DNA from: Favolaschia claudopus
Taxonomy: Eukaryota > Basidiomycota > Agaricomycetes > Agaricales > Mycenaceae
Assembly (NCBI GenBank): GCA_037176885.1
Contig: JAWWNJ010000123.1
Coordinates: forward strand, 124,001-188,000
Reading direction: 5' to 3'
DNA: 64,000 nt
The first letter of the stretch is position 1. Each line of letters starts with the position of its first letter. The translations under genes and the position numbers were made by a program. Under the pieces are notes generated by a model. It saw only the letters and a program-made list of their open reading frames with translations. It was not told the origin of the DNA and did not search any database. This document shows, piece after piece, positions 1-11,370 of the stretch.

Positions 1-2
1 AC

Positions 3-967
<965 letters not shown>

Positions 968-976
968 GCACAAGGA

Positions 977-1256
977 TGTAATATATACTTCAGTTATACA
1001 ATGTGTGAACAGCCTTGAGGTTTGAAGTACTCGAGTACAACATACTCGGGATCTCGGAAAGTGTTGGCGCCTGTAAGGGGAGAAGGGCCCAGGAGCCAAG
1101 TCGATAACAAACCTGGGGATCAGAGATCCCCAGTGAACTACTTATATACAAGAGGTGACGTAAGATATGACATAAGTGAGCACACAGCATGATGTCTTGG
1201 AGACAGAGAACTTCTGCCCAAGTCAGAAGACGTCCTAGCTGTGGAATCCCCTGACA
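977..1256 (-). repeat. LTR-like sequence just downstream of the acetyltransferase
   Basis: Read on the minus strand this 280-bp stretch starts TGTCAGGGG and ends TATTACA, so it has TG...CA ends. It is preceded by a purine-rich tract (GAAGAGGGGGTG) like the polypurine tract before a 3' LTR. A TATA-like CTTGTATATAAG lies at about 1140-1151. The second LTR is not in the window and no target duplication could be matched, so this is an inferred 3' or solo LTR. It begins 10 bp after the stop of the MYST gene and may supply that gene's 3' UTR. Confidence 0.5.
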
Positions 1257-1309
1257 TCACCCCCTCTTCAAGATTCGTCGCCTCGACGAAGACCAAAGCC
1301 CAGTAGAAT

Positions 1310-1951
1310 TCAAAATCCTGGATCGCCACGGAAGAGTAGGTTGCCCTGGGAGTCAATCCGCAAATCAGACGCAGACACTGCACCGCCTCGCCGTGCTGTC
1401 TGTTGTCGACGTCCCCTTTCAGGTCGAATAGCACCAATGGCCATAGGCGAAGGAGCTACTGAACGTGGAGAGGGGGACGGGATGGCAGTGGGCATGGCCA
1501 CCGAGGGGGCATAAGGAGTAGAGCTGGGGCGGGGAGTAGGAATAGGGGACGCCATTACCTGTGCAGGAATAGAGATGGCGGCAGGGTTATGGGGTAGCGA
1601 GTTAGAGGCGGGGTAGGAAGACTCCTGTGGTGCAAATCGCACCCCAGACTTCCTTGGCTGTGTAGCGGCACCTGGGTGCGGCTGAGCACTGGCCGCTGGA
1701 GGGAGTGGAACCGGAGCTAGTGGCTGAGTCGGATGGACGGGGTGTGCGCGCTTCTTCAGCGGGCGAGTGCCTTCGCTAGAAGCGTTCGGCAAAACCGGCA
1801 CCGGGCCAGGAGGGGGAGGGGCAGGGTCCCCGGAAAGGCGTGACGGACCTTTCATCTTAGAGCGGATACGCTTACGCATGAAACGCTTCCCAAGCGCAAT
1901 TAGCGCTTCACCGATTTGCTGGTCGGTACCACGGATACTCGGTATTGACAA
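1310..1951 (-). CDS. Proline/serine-rich ORF, probable retroelement remnant
   Basis: A 213-codon open frame runs toward the LTR-like sequence and ends 54 bp before it. The product is basic at its N terminus (KRFMRKRIRSKMKG), then Pro/Ser/Ala-rich, and ends in DLRIDSQGNLLFRGDPGF. No gag, protease, reverse transcriptase or integrase motif is visible. Its position beside the polypurine tract suggests the tail of an LTR retrotransposon or a non-autonomous derivative, but it could be a host ORF. No intron was needed to keep it open. Confidence 0.35.
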   Translation of the reverse strand: MSIPSIRGTDQQIGEALIALGKRFMRKRIRSKMKGPSRLSGDPAPPPPGPVPVLPNASSEGTRPLKKRAHPVHPTQPLAPVPLPPAASAQPHPGAATQPRKSGVRFAPQESSYPASNSLPHNPAAISIPAQVMASPIPTPRPSSTPYAPSVAMPTAIPSPSPRSVAPSPMAIGAIRPERGRRQQTARRGGAVSASDLRIDSQGNLLFRGDPGF

Positions 1952-2842
1952 AAGTAACCGTGAATCGACTCGTATGGTCCGAATATTGCAGTATGTAATA
2001 GGTTAAAATGCATCGGAATGTTCTCCTGCATGTTTTGAACGGCATCGGACAAAGGCCTGAACCAATCCATCAAGCACAACTGATTTCTCGGCGGATTCTA
2101 ATTTGCAGCTGTTTTGCACTGTTTGTTGCAATAAATGTTCCAATTTTCTTGAAGTTCAAGCACATGCCCTCGGACGGTAGGCCATACTTGAGGATCCATT
2201 TCAGTCCCTCACTGCTCGAAATCTCTGATTGCATCAATTTCTTGTCAACATTGGACTGGTTCAATTTCAACCGTCCCTCCTGCACGGACCCAAATATTGC
2301 GTGGCCGTTCAAAGATGCTAAGAGCAAAGAATTTAGCTACAGTCTTGGTTAATTTCCAATCCATCACAGTGCTGAGCCCTATTATCTACACATTCAATAT
2401 ACTTTTATCCCAGAGTAGGCCTCCATGGCTACCGTAATTCCCCATGTTTGGTCAAGTAAGGGGCCGAAGAGTTTTCAGATTGTAGGCTTGTTTACCACCC
2501 TTACTAGCCAAAGCAAGTGTGCAAAAACATCTGAATAGATCACATGTGCAAGCTAGAGGTAGTCGAAAGTGGCCTGGAAGGGCAGTTGCTAAGATTTCCG
2601 TTGAACAATGAGCAGAAGTTGAAAGACACAGGTGAATTTCAAGCTATTGCCAAAATTGCGCTGTTTCGATGGTCAAAAGTGTGCCGATCGGTGCCGGACG
2701 ATATCTGTCACAAATTCACTGGAATTGGATTCAAAGTTGCTCTTGAACCTGTTTTTGAGATCCTGAAGGCTGATTCCAGCCGCGTTTGAGCGCTTTTGAG
2801 CTTCTGCCTCATTCAGTATTTTACGCTATTTAAATTTTACAC
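1952..2842. other. Intergenic, no recognisable gene
   Basis: AT-rich sequence with short ORFs on both strands. None shows a domain, codon pattern or splice structure that I can support. A minus-strand ORF at 2070-2327 is the longest plausible one but is unrecognised. Confidence 0.4.
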
Positions 2843-3179
2843 GGACCTGGGATTATCCCCGTAAAGGCCTGATTTTCTGGGAGCCAAAAAGTCAGGACAG
2901 ATCCGGGCGGAAAAAGTCAGGATTCACACAGGCCTTGACCCGAAATTTTGCGAAAATCGTCAGGATTTTCGCATGAAACCAAAATTTCGGCCGAAATCGG
3001 GCAGTTTCGGAGACGTTTTCAAAATTTTTCTCCCACTGCCGCGGTTTTCGTCAGGATTCCGACCAGGCCTTCGCATCCAAAGGAGGTCAAAAGTCAGGAT
3101 TTCGTACAGGCCAAATCGCCAAAATTTCCGAATTCGGTCAGGATTTGCATCAGGCCTTCACCTGTATGATCCCAGGTCC
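2843..3179. mobile_element. MITE-like element with 31-bp terminal inverted repeats
   Basis: The left end (2843-2873, beginning GGACCTGGGAT and ending AAGGCCTGAT) matches the reverse complement of the right end (3149-3179) at 26 of 31 positions. The interior repeats GTCAGGATT and AGGCCTT several times. No coding capacity. A clean target duplication is not visible: TAC occurs near both ends but at unequal spacing. Confidence 0.65.
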
Positions 3180-4500
3180 TACCTTGAGACCCTGGATGTA
3201 AATAACGTATTTTACACTGTAAAATTACATGTAAAATTCCCGTGATGTAATTTACATAGGGCAATTTTACCCAGCACTACTGACACCCCTACCCTATAGG
3301 GAGGACTCGGGCGCAATCAGGCACGATGGAGGCACGACAACCTTAGTAGCATAGGCGCTCGCGAACACCTATTGATGGCGCCGAGCGCCTATTCCGTCGG
3401 TCGCCTACTACGCGGCTACCGACGGCAATCTTCGGCATTTGCACAGCGCCGCGCGCCCTCTTGACGCACAGTACGTAATGAACAATAATGCTCACTCAAT
3501 GCCGTCTAGCCGGCGACTCGGAGGGTCTGTGCTTTGAGGCAGAGAATATTTGTGCAAGTTCGAGCTCATTATATTGATTAAAACTGTAAAAATATTTTCA
3601 AAATTGTGCGACGCTACACAGCGCCAACTCAAGAAACTACTACACTACTTTTACGGCTCGGTAATCATGTTTGTGGGCGGCCAGAAGGAGAAGAAAAAAA
3701 TTACCGAAAAAGGAAAGAAGGAAGGAGGAAAAAGGGAGAATTTCGAAGGATTTCATAGCTATTTAGCCTCGTAGAACTCGATTTTTCTTCGCTGCGCGGC
3801 AACTCTCAGGAAGGCCGGCCCGCCAGTGCCCTGCATAACTTTCCCAGCAATTAAGTGAGGTTTTTCTAAGAAATGCTCAGTTCATGGCTGCAAACATTTC
3901 ATCTAGCCAATGGACTACTAGACCTCCAGTGTTGAGCTTGACAGAATGCTCACCAGACGAGAAATTTTTCTGCAGCTCTATGCATCAAGTATACTGCTTC
4001 AATAATGTCCGATCAAAAAATACGGCCTTGCATCCTAAGTGTCTCTTGATTTTCCCCGATAAATCAGATAATCCTTGCTATTGAATCACACCTGGTACGA
4101 AATAATTCTGTCCTCCCGACATGATTTCGACTACCAAATCCAACCCGGAAGGAGCGAGCAAATTCAAAAATGATGGCAGTTGTCTCACTGCAGCAAAGGA
4201 AATTAGGTAAAGTAGAATATTCTTTCGCCAGACCACCACATTTTTCAAAAACCTTAAGTCTTCGATTCTCAAAACTGTTGCCAGGAGTTACCGCAGAGGG
4301 TTGAGCGTTGAATATCAGTCAAATGTTCAGCACCAAATTCTGCATCAGTGATACAGGATAAATTGCCACACTGCTGCAGAGCATTCCCCCCATCTTCAAC
4401 GAGCCTCAGATATACTAAATCACGTTTCTTATCCTGCGCTCAGACGCAGAATTCAACCAAGAAGGAACAGAGAAGCAAATCAAGGGCCTCGGCATTTGCC
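3180..4500. other. Intergenic, no recognisable gene
   Basis: The first 100 bases hold short TGTAAAAT/ATTTTACA palindromic pieces that may be remnants of another element into which the 2843-3179 insertion went. The rest (about 3300-4500) shows no supported gene or repeat. Confidence 0.4.
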
Positions 4501-4529
4501 GGACTGCCCGTTTTGGCGTATATTGTGAT

Positions 4530-4643
4530 GTTATCACCTCCATACACCTTTTTTGGATGCATCATCAAAGCATACACCTTTTTGGGACACGATCAAAAGC
4601 ATACACCCTTTTCGGACGGCATACACCATATCGGGTGTATGCC
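4530..4643. repeat. Short tandem CATACACC repeats ending in a perfect hairpin
   Basis: CATACACCTTTTT-type units recur about every 28 bases. The last runs into a perfect 10-bp stem, GGCATACACC (4618-4627) and GGTGTATGCC (4634-4643), with a 6-base loop. No gene is attached. It could be a fragment of a mobile element end. Confidence 0.55.
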
Positions 4644-4847
4644 ATCACCACAAACACCATAAACGAGCCACTTTTAGTAGTGTGGAATTTATGTGGAGCT
4701 GCGGCGGATGCATAATGCATATTGCCATGGAGCATAAGGTGGCTAAACTACATAGAAAACAGAAAGAAAAGGAAACATGAAGCCGGGCCACAATGGCACG
4801 CGGGTGTCGGCAGAGGGGGGAAAATGGATCTCGTGGACGTGTCCGTC

Positions 4848-6440
4848 CTAGGGGCGGGCGTTGCGCGTACCCGCCATCGTCTTCGTCATCCAATAACCAG
4901 GGGTCAGGTTGGTCTCCGCCTTAGCGTCCGGTCGCCCGGTGTTGGTGAATGCGCCGGATTCCTCGATGAATTTGGCCAAGGCTTCGATGCCTTTACGTGT
5001 GCCCAGTATTTCGGGCAGGGACAAGTCCCTCGAGGCCTCTCGAAGTAGATGGCGGTGGTCGTCGTAGCGTGGGCAGTCGCGCAATATGTGCTCGCGGGTC
5101 TGGAGTCGTTCGCCGCACGGGCAGTCAACGTTCTCGGAGGGCACGAATTTTCGTAGTACTCGCCTATGTATCCATGCCCAATTCTACATTGTGTCACCCT
5201 TCCAAAAACCCCGCGGCTGAGCGACTTGAAGCGGGGGGTGGGTTTCAGCGACGGCGCTAAGCAATTGGCGCTGGCGTAGCGTCCCGCTTTTGTGGAGTTC
5301 TTCCATTCCTTCTTCCAGGTGCGAGCCGTTTTCTCTTTTGACTTGCGCAGGGCGTTGGATAAGGTGCCTGGGGCCTTGGTCGACAGGTCAGCGCCTCGTT
5401 GAGCGAGTTCGTCAGCGCGGTCATTCCCTTTGATGTCCTCGTGGCCTGGTGACCACGCAATTTCGATTGTGTGCGACGGGTCGGCGTCGAGGAAGGTGCA
5501 TGCAAGTTGGTGGAATTTGTGTGAGAGGCGTTGACCTGCGCGGGGTTTGGGGCAGAAGATGGTCTTGATGGCGGAGGTATTGTCTGCGAATAGGTGAATG
5601 TGAGTGATTTGCATGTCCTCCTTTGCGAGTTTGAAAGCTTTTGCAGCCCCAGGCCCCCAAACAAGAGCCCGGTCAGCTCTCCGTCATACACTTCCGCGTG
5701 GCTTCCCAAGCCGATGCTGGAGGCGGCGACTTCGTTCCCCTGGTGATAGATCACATATCCCGCTCCCACTCGACGAACACGATGTATCGGACGCATAGAG
5801 CCGTCCGAGTACACGATTAAGTGCTCCGGAGATGTAGACAGGGTACGTATCTTTTCTTTGTGTTCCTTTGCCGCGTCCTCCTTTTTCTCTCCTTCAGTGC
5901 CAGTAATTTTTAGACGTCCCTCGAAAGCGCCTGCGGTCCTCTCCCATGTGGCGATGAGGAAAGGGAATAAGCGCTCGCTGTTCGGGTTGGTGAGTTTTGA
6001 TAGCCTTTCGAGTTGCGTAGAGTTTCTCATGTTGACTTGGCTCTTGGAGTTTGGCGGGCGTACGGGTATGGGCGGGGGAACCGATGGTCTCCTGCCCTGT
6101 CTCCAATCGTCGCTTAGCCACTCGATGACAGGATTATGAGTACTCAGCCTGTTGAATCGGAGCACCGTGCGGCGGTTTGCTTCATCGAGCGCCAAGCGTA
6201 TGGGGGGGATCGACGCCTCAATTTCCAGCGCGTTGATTGGGGACGTCCGGAAGGCGGCGCATATGAGTCGAAGTGACCGTCGTTGAATTCGCTCCAAGCG
6301 TTTAAGGTGTTCCTTCTTGCCGGTCTACCACACTGCGCTGGCGTAAGTCATCGTTGGGATTACTACGCACGCTTTGTATAGGTGGCGGAGGTGGGCTTGG
6401 GACAGCCCTTTAACCGTATTGGAGAGCATGGTCAGGCCGT
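4848..6440 (-). pseudogene. Decayed LINE: C-terminal reverse transcriptase, RNase H, zinc-knuckle tail
   Basis: The minus strand encodes the end of a non-LTR retrotransposon polyprotein in three frames. At about 6440-6300 it reads SQAHLRHLYKACVV...SAVW, a stop codon, then TGKKEHLKR. From 6297 the thumb region (MERIQRRSLRLICAAFRTSP) leads into RNase H with the catalytic series SDGS, YDGE, FADN and SPGHEDIKGNDRADE. A frame change falls at about 5640-5610 inside RNase H and another at about 5150. The last part has the CPCG...H...C finger (PSENVDCPCGERLQTREHI). The 5' part is absent. The stop and two frameshifts make this a dead copy. This is a different LINE family from the 20-25 kb element. Confidence 0.85.
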
Positions 6441-7257
6441 TGCTTCAAATCGGACGAGAGCAGTAGAGGCTGGTCTGACCAGCGACAGGCATCTCAATCA
6501 GAGCCAGGAATTGGAGCTTTGGGGGCATACTGCAGGTGCAGTTCAGAGTCTACGGAAGAACACTATTCCTCTGTAGCTCTGCTGGTCGCCCTGACCGCCA
6601 GCTGGGGATGGATAGACCAGATGTCAATGTGGCAGCCATTAATGCAGAGCATCGCTACCACAGTGCTACCACATTCTCCAAAATAGCTGGCCTACTTTTT
6701 TTTCCCCTGCCCTGGGAAATGTTTGCCTCCTAGGGATGCAGGATATTGGGGGGCCATCGTGATGCTATCTTGGGATGAGCATAGTGGTTCTCTGCTTCGT
6801 AGCAGGCACCACCCGTTGTGGGGGGCTCTGTGATGTGTCTATATATTTACATTACTTACACGGCTGGTACCTTTATATTCCGCCTGTCAATATTACATCA
6901 TGTACATGATATAATCTTGCTTAACCTGAACTTCCATGTCTCACGGGTATGTAAGAGGGATCCTCAACGGCGAACCACCGACCCGGTTCGATCCCCTGCA
7001 TCTGTCGCGGTTTTGGGTTAGGAAGTCAGGACTTATGTTAAAAATGTGTGGTATTGTCAGATTTTTTGCCCAGGGCTCCTTCAGCTCCCCGACCGTTCTC
7101 GCTTAGACTCTCCTTCTCGCCGACGCGCCCGATGTTGCTCCGAGTCTCCTGGTTCCTCGCGGTTTGAGCCACTCCAAGCCACTCGACTTCCCGGAATCGT
7201 GTCGCCTGAGATTCGTCGTAAAGTCGATCTGAATATATCAAAATGAATGTGAGTTAG
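6441..7257. other. No recognisable gene
   Basis: The first part may be further decayed LINE sequence in the minus orientation. I see no supportable coding or RNA feature beyond that. Confidence 0.4.
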
Positions 7258-7404
7258 GGACATTCGAGATAGAAGGAGAACGTACCAGGAAGCGGAACTT
7301 GTATCTCGCGCAAATACCAAGCGTGAATTAGACGGACATTCGAGATAGAAGGAGAACGTACCAGGAAGCGGAACTTGTATCTTGCGCAAATACCAAGCGT
7401 GAAT
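7258..7404. repeat. 71-bp direct duplication
   Basis: The unit at 7258-7328 (GGACATTCGAGATAGAAGG... to GCGTGAAT) is repeated at 7334-7404 with a single visible C/T difference and a 5-base spacer. The near identity points to a recent duplication. No coding role is evident. Confidence 0.85.
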
Positions 7405-7582
7405 ATGATGCAGCACTATACAATACGAGTATATGAGATGGATAGAGAGTGAAACGAGTGGAACTAGTAGTCGAATGAAATTAAGTGCGTGCACACACGA
7501 AGTAGAACGAGATACTGACAAGCCGTTGTATATCCCTCTTGACTCGCTAATTGCTTCATAAAAGCTTTGTAACATACATCAG

Positions 7583-8023
7583 TCACTGCAAGTGAGAGCA
7601 CACAATACACACCTTGAGCAGCGTCGTCGAGACTCTCTGCAAACAGACAATGCTCTCCTCTTGACAAGGTAGTAGGTCTTCAACCACTCCAAGTTCGACT
7701 TCTTTCTCGGATTCATCAGAAAACCGGGGAATTTCAAAGCAACGAGGAAGATCAAAATCTTCGTCGTTTGAATCCGAGTCAGACTCGTATCCTGAATCAC
7801 TCGTTTCAAATAATTCAGGCAAGTTGGCGAATTCATCATCTGACTCGCTGGGTTCGTATCCTGAAGATGAAGAAGTCTTGGAATCCGAAAATGAACCCGA
7901 ACTGGCAAACTTCTGAAGGTACCACGCCAAAAGATCAAAGTCTTGATTCTGCAAGTACTCCTTCGGAAGTAGCTGCGGTTCAGCGTTGCGGAACAGACTT
8001 GTAATCAGGTAAGTATCTGTCAT
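7583..8023 (-). pseudogene. Acidic Ser/Asp/Glu-rich ORF split by an LTR retrotransposon
   Basis: A minus-strand open frame of about 146 codons is rich in acidic/serine stretches (SDSGYESDSDSNDEDFDLP). Its upstream end stops at the LTR insertion at 8017/8018. If the insertion and one TSD copy are removed in thought, the same frame stays open in the sequence right of the insertion (11327 to about 11371) and continues as another acidic/serine stretch, which argues that the ORF pre-dates the insertion. Beyond about 11371 LINE sequence begins, so the 5' end is lost. Function is not recognised. Confidence 0.45.
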
Positions 8024-8439
8024 GGATCACAGACGTCTCGGTGCACGAACGTCTCGGCTCCAAGTCTACGATCGTGAGTCTTGAACATTGTTCCTATGTC
8101 TCTCATTTATCCCTTTACTCTACATTCCATTCTCTCCTCATCATTCCTATCCTGAGACCCTACCTAGTTTCCTATGTCATTTATCCCTGTCTCAGAGACT
8201 CCCTACCATGTATAAGAAGTCGTAGATACTTCCGTTGAATATCATCTTACATTCAACCCACTTTTGTGTGCAAACACTTCTATTCAACAATCTATTCTCA
8301 AGTAACTAGTAAAGCTTGACGCTACTAGTCTACTTCTCTGCTGGAGAAATACAGTAAAGCGGAACGCTACTGTATTTTGGCATCACCCTTCGCTTGCGGA
8401 TTTCCACGACGAACTCGAGGATCGACCGTATCTTTAACA
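8018..8439 (+). repeat. 5' LTR of the gag-only retrotransposon
   Basis: 422 bp with TG...CA ends. It is identical on inspection to the copy at 10905-11326. Confidence 0.95.
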
Positions 8440-8518
8440 TTGGTGGACACATTGGGAAATCCGCTAAGCATTTATCCCTTTGACACACTTCGCCACTCAC
8501 CTTCAACCATTCTTCATC

Positions 8519-10876
8519 ATGACGAACAACAAGAAGAAGAACAAGAATCAGGGCAAGAAGGGAAAGCACGGCTCTGTTCAGGACACCCCGGACAATTCAG
8601 CAGACCACGCCGCTGCCGATAATCCTGTCGCCACATCCACGATTGTTCATCCAAACGAGAGTCCCGGACCACCGCAGGATCCTGTTCCGACTCAGTTCCC
8701 GTTTGATCCCGGTACACATGGTTCACCCCCGCCGCCTCGTTCACCCTCGCTTCTATCTTCTCCCTCGAGACGTTCCCCTACGGTGCCTAAATCGGGTGAA
8801 GATGAGAGCTTCGCAATCCCTGAGTTCACGGGATATGCTGGAGGCTACTCCGCTCGATCCGTTGACGAGCATGCACCAATTGTTCTCAGACACCTGGAGC
8901 TTCCTAGCTTCCTTTCCCTCTCTACCATCGTTCGCGAACACCCGGAATATGCTCCCCGTCATGCTCATGCTCTTGAGATTGGAGCCTTATCTTTTGCGAA
9001 ACAATTCCTCGAGGATCCATCTAAACTCTCGGTTCAACACGCAGAGATTTTCGATGGAGCATTGCAGGCCTTGTTGGAAGCACTCACTGAGGTTGAATGC
9101 ACGGATTTGCGGGACAACGGAGGACAGGTCTATCGTCTTCGACGCGACACATTTTGGATGCTTTTGAAGCAGCTCGAAGATCTTCGAAAGTGCGCATCGG
9201 AAGCGTTTCAAGTTTGGGGCCAAAGCTTACCTTCCATGCCAACCTGGGGGCGTTCAGAAGACCCTTTCGCCTGGTACGCAGCGAACGAATTCGAAATTCT
9301 GGGCATTTCATATCGGGCTGAGGTTGAAGCCTTTCTTGTGGCGTTGACTCGGTGCTTTGATTTTGGAGCCAACGAAATTCGGGCCTTCAGCGAATCGGCT
9401 GAAAATAGCTTCCACCAGTATCCGAGTCGTCAATTCTCGGTGGATACGAGACGCTCGTTGCCGTCGGTAGAGCACTCGCCTACTTCATTCTCAACCACCC
9501 CTCGTCTCCGCCGAGTTTCACCGTTGCCTCCTCCGGTTCCGGCAAGTGGAAATAGCGAGGACAAATACGATTTCGATCAGGACAACGTCGGACATCTTGA
9601 TGAGCCAGAAATCAAGGAAGAGGACAAGAGGGACAGAAGAACTTGCAAAGGCAATTCTCGTCGCGCTACTGTTGAAGAGGTCTCGGATGAAGATGCTCCT
9701 CCGATTCGCAGACGCTCTGTACGCCGCACAAAGATGGAGGAGGTCCCCGAAGAATACGATCTTGGCTATGAGACAGCGGTTGAAGACGCAAAATTCATAC
9801 CTGTCTCAATTCCAGATTCCGATTTGGTTTTTGGAAGAGTTCGCGCGACCCCGCCTACGCATTTTCACGCTGCGTTTGCGCCTATGCCCTTCGAGCTTAA
9901 ACACAACACTACTCAGAATTCGCCGGCATTGCGGGATACAACTCGTGATACACCCCCGCGTTTTACGAGCTTGGGAATTCAAGTGCCGGGGTATCCGCGT
10001 CGATCACAGAGCGTTTCGGCACCGCGAACCGCTACAATTCTTGGGCAGGAAGGTCCTAGTGACTCGGATGGCTCAGACTCGTCTGATTCGGACGACAAAG
10101 GCGACCGTCGGCACGGCCAACAGAGTTTCAACCGTGGGAACACTGGAGGGGGTCCGCCGAACAAACCACCGCCGAGTCGTGCAGGCGCGGGCAATCTAGG
10201 TGACCCGCATGATAGTTCCAGCGACTCCAGTGACGAGGATAGAAGAGGTTCTCGCGCACGGCACTTGAAATCATCGAAGAAGGACATCAATAATGAAAGC
10301 CGATACTTTGACCTCCGGTTAAAAGACGCAGACATTCCAAAGTGGGATGGGGATCCGGACAAACTGCTGCGATGGATTCAGGAAATCAATCTATTTGCAG
10401 AAGGGGGCAAACGTGCCTTCAAACAACTCGGCCTCATCATTCCACGGGCATTAACTGGTCCCGCAAAGAGCTGGTACTTCAGCCTTGGCGACAAATATCA
10501 GCAAGAAATTCGGCAAGACTGGGGGACCATGCGTCAAGGGATTGCGAATTTCTTCCTTACCAGCAAATGGCTTGAAAAGACTCGGTCCAAGGCACTGCGC
10601 ACGAAATTCCGAGAGCATGGGTTTGCAAAGGAAAAACCGACGGATTATTTCATTCGCAAACGCGAATTGCTCAGTTCGGTCTACACGCTCAGCGACTCCG
10701 ATGTTATTTCTGAAGTCATGAACGGGGCCCCTCGCAATTGGTGCACCGTGCTTGATACACAGAAATACAAGAAAGTTGTCGAGTTTCACGCCGCGCTCGC
10801 ATTCCACGAAGATACACTGTTGGAATTAGCGCTGGACTGGATAGAAACGGAAGTTGAACACACCGTTGAGTTCTGA
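8519..10876 (+). CDS. Retrotransposon Gag polyprotein
   Basis: The open frame extends upstream, but the first convincing ATG is at 8519 (MTNNKKKNKNQGKKGKHG), giving 785 residues. The N terminus is basic. The middle is low complexity and Ser/Pro/Asp-rich with Arg patches. The C-terminal ~200 residues form a Ty3/gypsy-type capsid domain: DADIPKWDGDPDKLLRWI, then LTGPAKSWYFSL, FFLTSKWLEKTRSKALR and FAKEKPTDYFIRKRELL. No CCHC zinc knuckle follows, and the stop lies 28 bp before the right LTR. It should assemble particles that package the element's RNA. The long intact frame fits a young element. Confidence 0.9.
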   Translation: MTNNKKKNKNQGKKGKHGSVQDTPDNSADHAAADNPVATSTIVHPNESPGPPQDPVPTQFPFDPGTHGSPPPPRSPSLLSSPSRRSPTVPKSGEDESFAIPEFTGYAGGYSARSVDEHAPIVLRHLELPSFLSLSTIVREHPEYAPRHAHALEIGALSFAKQFLEDPSKLSVQHAEIFDGALQALLEALTEVECTDLRDNGGQVYRLRRDTFWMLLKQLEDLRKCASEAFQVWGQSLPSMPTWGRSEDPFAWYAANEFEILGISYRAEVEAFLVALTRCFDFGANEIRAFSESAENSFHQYPSRQFSVDTRRSLPSVEHSPTSFSTTPRLRRVSPLPPPVPASGNSEDKYDFDQDNVGHLDEPEIKEEDKRDRRTCKGNSRRATVEEVSDEDAPPIRRRSVRRTKMEEVPEEYDLGYETAVEDAKFIPVSIPDSDLVFGRVRATPPTHFHAAFAPMPFELKHNTTQNSPALRDTTRDTPPRFTSLGIQVPGYPRRSQSVSAPRTATILGQEGPSDSDGSDSSDSDDKGDRRHGQQSFNRGNTGGGPPNKPPPSRAGAGNLGDPHDSSSDSSDEDRRGSRARHLKSSKKDINNESRYFDLRLKDADIPKWDGDPDKLLRWIQEINLFAEGGKRAFKQLGLIIPRALTGPAKSWYFSLGDKYQQEIRQDWGTMRQGIANFFLTSKWLEKTRSKALRTKFREHGFAKEKPTDYFIRKRELLSSVYTLSDSDVISEVMNGAPRNWCTVLDTQKYKKVVEFHAALAFHEDTLLELALDWIETEVEHTVEF

Positions 10877-10904
10877 TCCTCACAACCGTAGACTGGGGGG
10901 GCTA

Positions 10905-11326
10905 TGTCATGGATCACAGACGTCTCGGTGCACGAACGTCTCGGCTCCAAGTCTACGATCGTGAGTCTTGAACATTGTTCCTATGTCTCTCATTTATCCC
11001 TTTACTCTACATTCCATTCTCTCCTCATCATTCCTATCCTGAGACCCTACCTAGTTTCCTATGTCATTTATCCCTGTCTCAGAGACTCCCTACCATGTAT
11101 AAGAAGTCGTAGATACTTCCGTTGAATATCATCTTACATTCAACCCACTTTTGTGTGCAAACACTTCTATTCAACAATCTATTCTCAAGTAACTAGTAAA
11201 GCTTGACGCTACTAGTCTACTTCTCTGCTGGAGAAATACAGTAAAGCGGAACGCTACTGTATTTTGGCATCACCCTTCGCTTGCGGATTTCCACGACGAA
11301 CTCGAGGATCGACCGTATCTTTAACA
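10905..11326 (+). repeat. 3' LTR of the gag-only retrotransposon
   Basis: Identical on inspection to the 5' LTR. It is followed directly by the duplicated target GTATC. Confidence 0.95.
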
Positions 11327-11370
11327 GTATCTTCGTCGTAAGACTCAACTCGAATTTGACTTTCTTCAAT

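Larger units (their letters stand above)
8018..11326 (+). mobile_element. Complete gag-only LTR retrotransposon
   Basis: A 3309-bp element is bounded by two LTRs of 422 bp that I read as identical, each TGTCATGG...TTTAACA. The flanks carry a perfect 5-bp target duplication, GTATC, at 8013-8017 and 11327-11331. After the left LTR comes TTGGTGGACACATTGG, the likely primer-binding region. Before the right LTR is the polypurine tract ACTGGGGGGGCTA. The only long ORF is gag. No protease, reverse transcriptase, RNase H or integrase is present, so it must be mobilised in trans, like the plant TR-GAG class. Identical LTRs imply very recent insertion. Confidence 0.95.

Noticed and set aside
4530..4643. 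Possible CRISPR-like array (repeats about 28 bp apart)
   Set aside because: Repeats are imperfect, spacers are not unique units, and the DNA is eukaryotic.
7081..7575. 164-codon minus-strand ORF
   Set aside because: It spans the 71-bp direct duplication and has no domain or codon signal; likely chance.
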